A DNA stretch of 7,951 nucleotides from Flavobacteriaceae bacterium. GTDB taxonomy: Bacteria; Bacteroidota; Bacteroidia; Flavobacteriales; Flavobacteriaceae. How positions within the stretch are numbered: position 1 is the stretch's first letter; each line of letters begins with the position of its first letter. Location of the stretch: NCBI GenBank assembly GCA_013214275.1, contig JABSPP010000062.1, positions 1 to 7,951 of the forward strand. Direction: 5' to 3'. Below the pieces are notes generated by a model. The model was given only the letters and a program-made list of their open reading frames with translations, did not search any database and was not told the DNA's origin. Of this stretch, positions 7,301 through 7,951 are shown one piece after another. The position numbers and the translations under genes were made by a program.

Positions 7301-7636
7301 ATCACTAACGGAGAAAATGGTTGGCTTCCCAATCAGCAGGTGAATATAGAGGCAACAACAGTAGGTACTAGCTCTTTTGAACTAAGTAATCTTAGCTTAT
7401 ACCCAAATCCATCTCAAGGAATGATCTCTATTCGTTTTGAATCGAGAGATGACAATCCTGTAGACATCCAAGTTTTTGATTTTCAAGGAAGAAGGATGTT
7501 TGCTAAAAAGTTTGATGTTGTTAACGCTATTTTCAATCAAAATATACACATTGGCAATCTGGCTAACGGAGTGTATCTTGTACGAATCAACCAAGGAGAT
7601 AGAACAATAGTAAAAAACGTCATGGTATTAAAATAA
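4355..7636 (+). CDS. Secreted S8 (subtilisin-like) protease with P domain and T9SS tail
   Basis: This is a 1093-residue exported serine protease. A signal peptide spans residues 1-23, with likely cleavage after LNA. Residues 24-68 form a charged helical stretch that, with the region to about 103, probably acts as a propeptide. The subtilase domain (about 104-410) has the triad D130 in YVWDGG, H161 in HAAHVMGT and S349 in GTSMASP, with the oxyanion Asn N254 in AAGNDG. Residues about 428-540 form a beta domain like the one following the catalytic domain of Kp43-type subtilases (VNDLDIQI, 470-477). An Ig-like region (about 545-640), a fibronectin III-like region (about 645-737), a proprotein-convertase P domain (about 741-886, with cysteines at 741, 814, 834 and 886) and a cadherin/CSPG-like repeat (about 892-1000) follow. 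Residues about 1011-1093, with LSLYPNPSQG, FDFQGR and NGVYLVRI, are a type A T9SS sorting domain, so the protein should cross the outer membrane by T9SS. Its substrate is unknown. Confidence 0.95.
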   Translation: MKQNYAPIFLIIFLIFSLRPLNAQNQTQIEEIKRKTNLQELQKLETKFRAQQTEQRRRALELAQINNWPTFYLKDGSFFGLIGVAEDNRPIYYKTNNEDAARSTRTDWLHNGGGLGLDIEGQGMTAYVWDGGVARSTHQEYDGIGGENRFTNADSGSQNFHAAHVMGTIISSGLESDAKGMAPQALGVGYDWNNDITEATAAAANGMMISNHSYGFGASSIPDAWFGQYISLSRDWDELMYNSPYYMMVVAAGNDGNDNSSNDDPLDGNPFFDKLSGFQTSKNNIVVANGLDASIDTDGSLISVTRNTGSSEGPTDDLRVKPDIMGNGTAVKSTYHSSDDDYGTISGTSMASPNVAGSLLLLQQYYHQVNGVFMRASTLKGLALHTADDVGPVGPDANHGWGLMNTKKAAETITNNGLQSWVEERILEQGASYTITLKSHETNPFMASISWTDLPGQVSTSANNGIPILVNDLDIQITKDSDTFSPWKLTGVNTNDKGDNMVDPYERIDIEDASGEYTITITHKGALASGPQAYALIVTGVDSNFTFNTANSNQVVCSDTSLEYMFNYQQTGPVTTNFSVEGLPTGATASFSSPSLSENGTTTLTISNLSSVPAGEYEFTVIGEDGEETESRIMTMRVYHPNFDDNPVVISSPISGTSGVASPQVIIQWDENLNAESYQVEVSDNPAFTTILASGTESDTDFAASGLVENTIYYWRIRPENRCAVGEYSETYSFQTGIEDCTSTYTATDFDNAIIFESAGNTAFVPIEIDDDITIGRLIVQADIPHNSVEDITVFVQQPPELGSNNTILLNGACDTSDDILNVTFDDNGGEVACNAESPAITGVVAPLESLTSSAGLSSQGRWFFAVTDNILFDGGRIDAASITVCTGISNTNIPSFTNNLIGVAANGSTTIQTSDIEVSTSSETADQQRYTLVELPEKGNILKNGNTLSLGDTFTQEDVNSGVITYANTQTQLFTDSFKADITNGENGWLPNQQVNIEATTVGTSSFELSNLSLYPNPSQGMISIRFESRDDNPVDIQVFDFQGRRMFAKKFDVVNAIFNQNIHIGNLANGVYLVRINQGDRTIVKNVMVLK

Positions 7637-7642
7637 AAGAGG

Positions 7643-7668
7643 TCGTCTAAAAAGTAATTTTTAGGCGA
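7643..7668. terminator. Strong hairpin with T tract after the protease gene
   Basis: TCGTCTAAAAA pairs over 11 bp with TTTTTAGGCGA (one G-T pair) around the tetraloop GTAA, which is a GNRA type. TTTTCTTTTTG follows at 7669-7679. It begins six bases after the protease stop codon and should act as an intrinsic terminator for it. It probably belongs to the insertion-sequence end. Confidence 0.75.
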
Positions 7669-7753
7669 TTTTCTTTTTGTTGTTCTGTTTGATTTTTTTT
7701 GATTTTCATTTTTTTGAGTTAAAAAGTATAAAGTAAAAAGTTGATAAGTTGGC

Positions 7754-7951
7754 TTACATAGTTAGACTGAACTTTTTAAGGTTGTGAGCCATTGCAATAA
7801 GCCCTATTTTCACATTTACTTTATCGATACCTCTAAGCATAAAGCGTTTAAAATTCATATTCTGTTTGATATTACCAAAGACTGCTTCTACATCCCAACA
7901 ACGCTGTTTGCGTTTTTCAACACCTTGTTTGCTGATAAGCTTTGTTTTGGC
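7754..7951 (-). CDS. Transposase, C-terminal part, IS1182-like (partial)
   Basis: The minus strand from the window edge is open for 65 codons and ends in TAA at 7754-7756. The peptide carries the C-terminal signature of IS1182/IS4-like DDE transposases: CWDVEAVFGNIKQN (fragment residues 18-31), FKRFMLRGIDKV (34-45), then GLIAMAHNLKK (50-60). The Glu of VEAVFG (fragment E22) is the likely third acidic residue of the DDE catalytic triad. The N-terminal part lies beyond the window, so it cannot be judged whether the gene is intact. The reading frame shown is unbroken and ends at the normal place for the family, soon after the NLKK segment. Confidence 0.88.
   Translation of the reverse strand, partial: AKTKLISKQGVEKRKQRCWDVEAVFGNIKQNMNFKRFMLRGIDKVNVKIGLIAMAHNLKKFSLTM

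Larger units (their letters stand above)
7639..7951 (-). mobile_element. Partial insertion sequence, IS1182-like, running off the window
   Basis: One end of an insertion sequence is present: a terminal hairpin at 7643-7668, a T-rich non-coding stretch (7669-7753), then the 3' part of a minus-strand transposase gene. The exact outer boundary is not provable here. I place it near GAGGTCGTCTAAAAAG at 7639 because IS1182-type ends often begin with similar G-rich then TCTnAAAAG sequence. The other end and any target duplication lie outside the window. Confidence 0.65.

Overview
The window looks like chromosomal DNA from a member of the Bacteroidota, most likely a marine flavobacterium. It is AT-rich. 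Gene starts have A-rich leaders instead of Shine-Dalgarno sequences, several genes are preceded by the TAnnTTTG type of -7 element, RecA and dUTPase have flavobacterial-style termini, and the large protease ends in a type IX secretion (T9SS) sorting domain. The genus cannot be fixed from the sequence alone.

Layout: (1) recA at 71-1075 (+), with a perfect inverted repeat in its short leader that could be a damage-response operator. (2) A 292-base gap at 1076-1367 with a weak hairpin after recA, then a candidate -7 element followed by a hairpin and a 14-bp palindrome ahead of the next gene. (3) A 416-residue protein of unknown function at 1368-2618 (+). It has a helical N-terminal domain resembling the LigA alpha-subunit type, followed by a long beta-rich, Cys-containing part, and no signal peptide. 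(4) A hairpin at 2644-2674 that separates it from the convergent dut gene at 2673-3104 (-). (5) A short divergent promoter region, then gpsA at 3207-4202 (+). (6) A secreted multidomain subtilisin-like protease of 1093 residues at 4355-7636 (+). (7) From about 7639 to the window edge, one end of an insertion sequence of IS1182 type, containing the C-terminal 65 codons of its transposase on the minus strand.

The genes do not form one pathway. recA (recombination and repair), dut (removal of dUTP) and gpsA (glycerol-3-phosphate for phospholipid synthesis) are housekeeping genes, each probably transcribed separately. The unknown gene and the secreted protease are the accessory part. The best candidate for undescribed biology is the 1368-2618 protein and its structured leader. 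No modification, immunity or secretion partner for it lies in this window, so no complete new system can be claimed.
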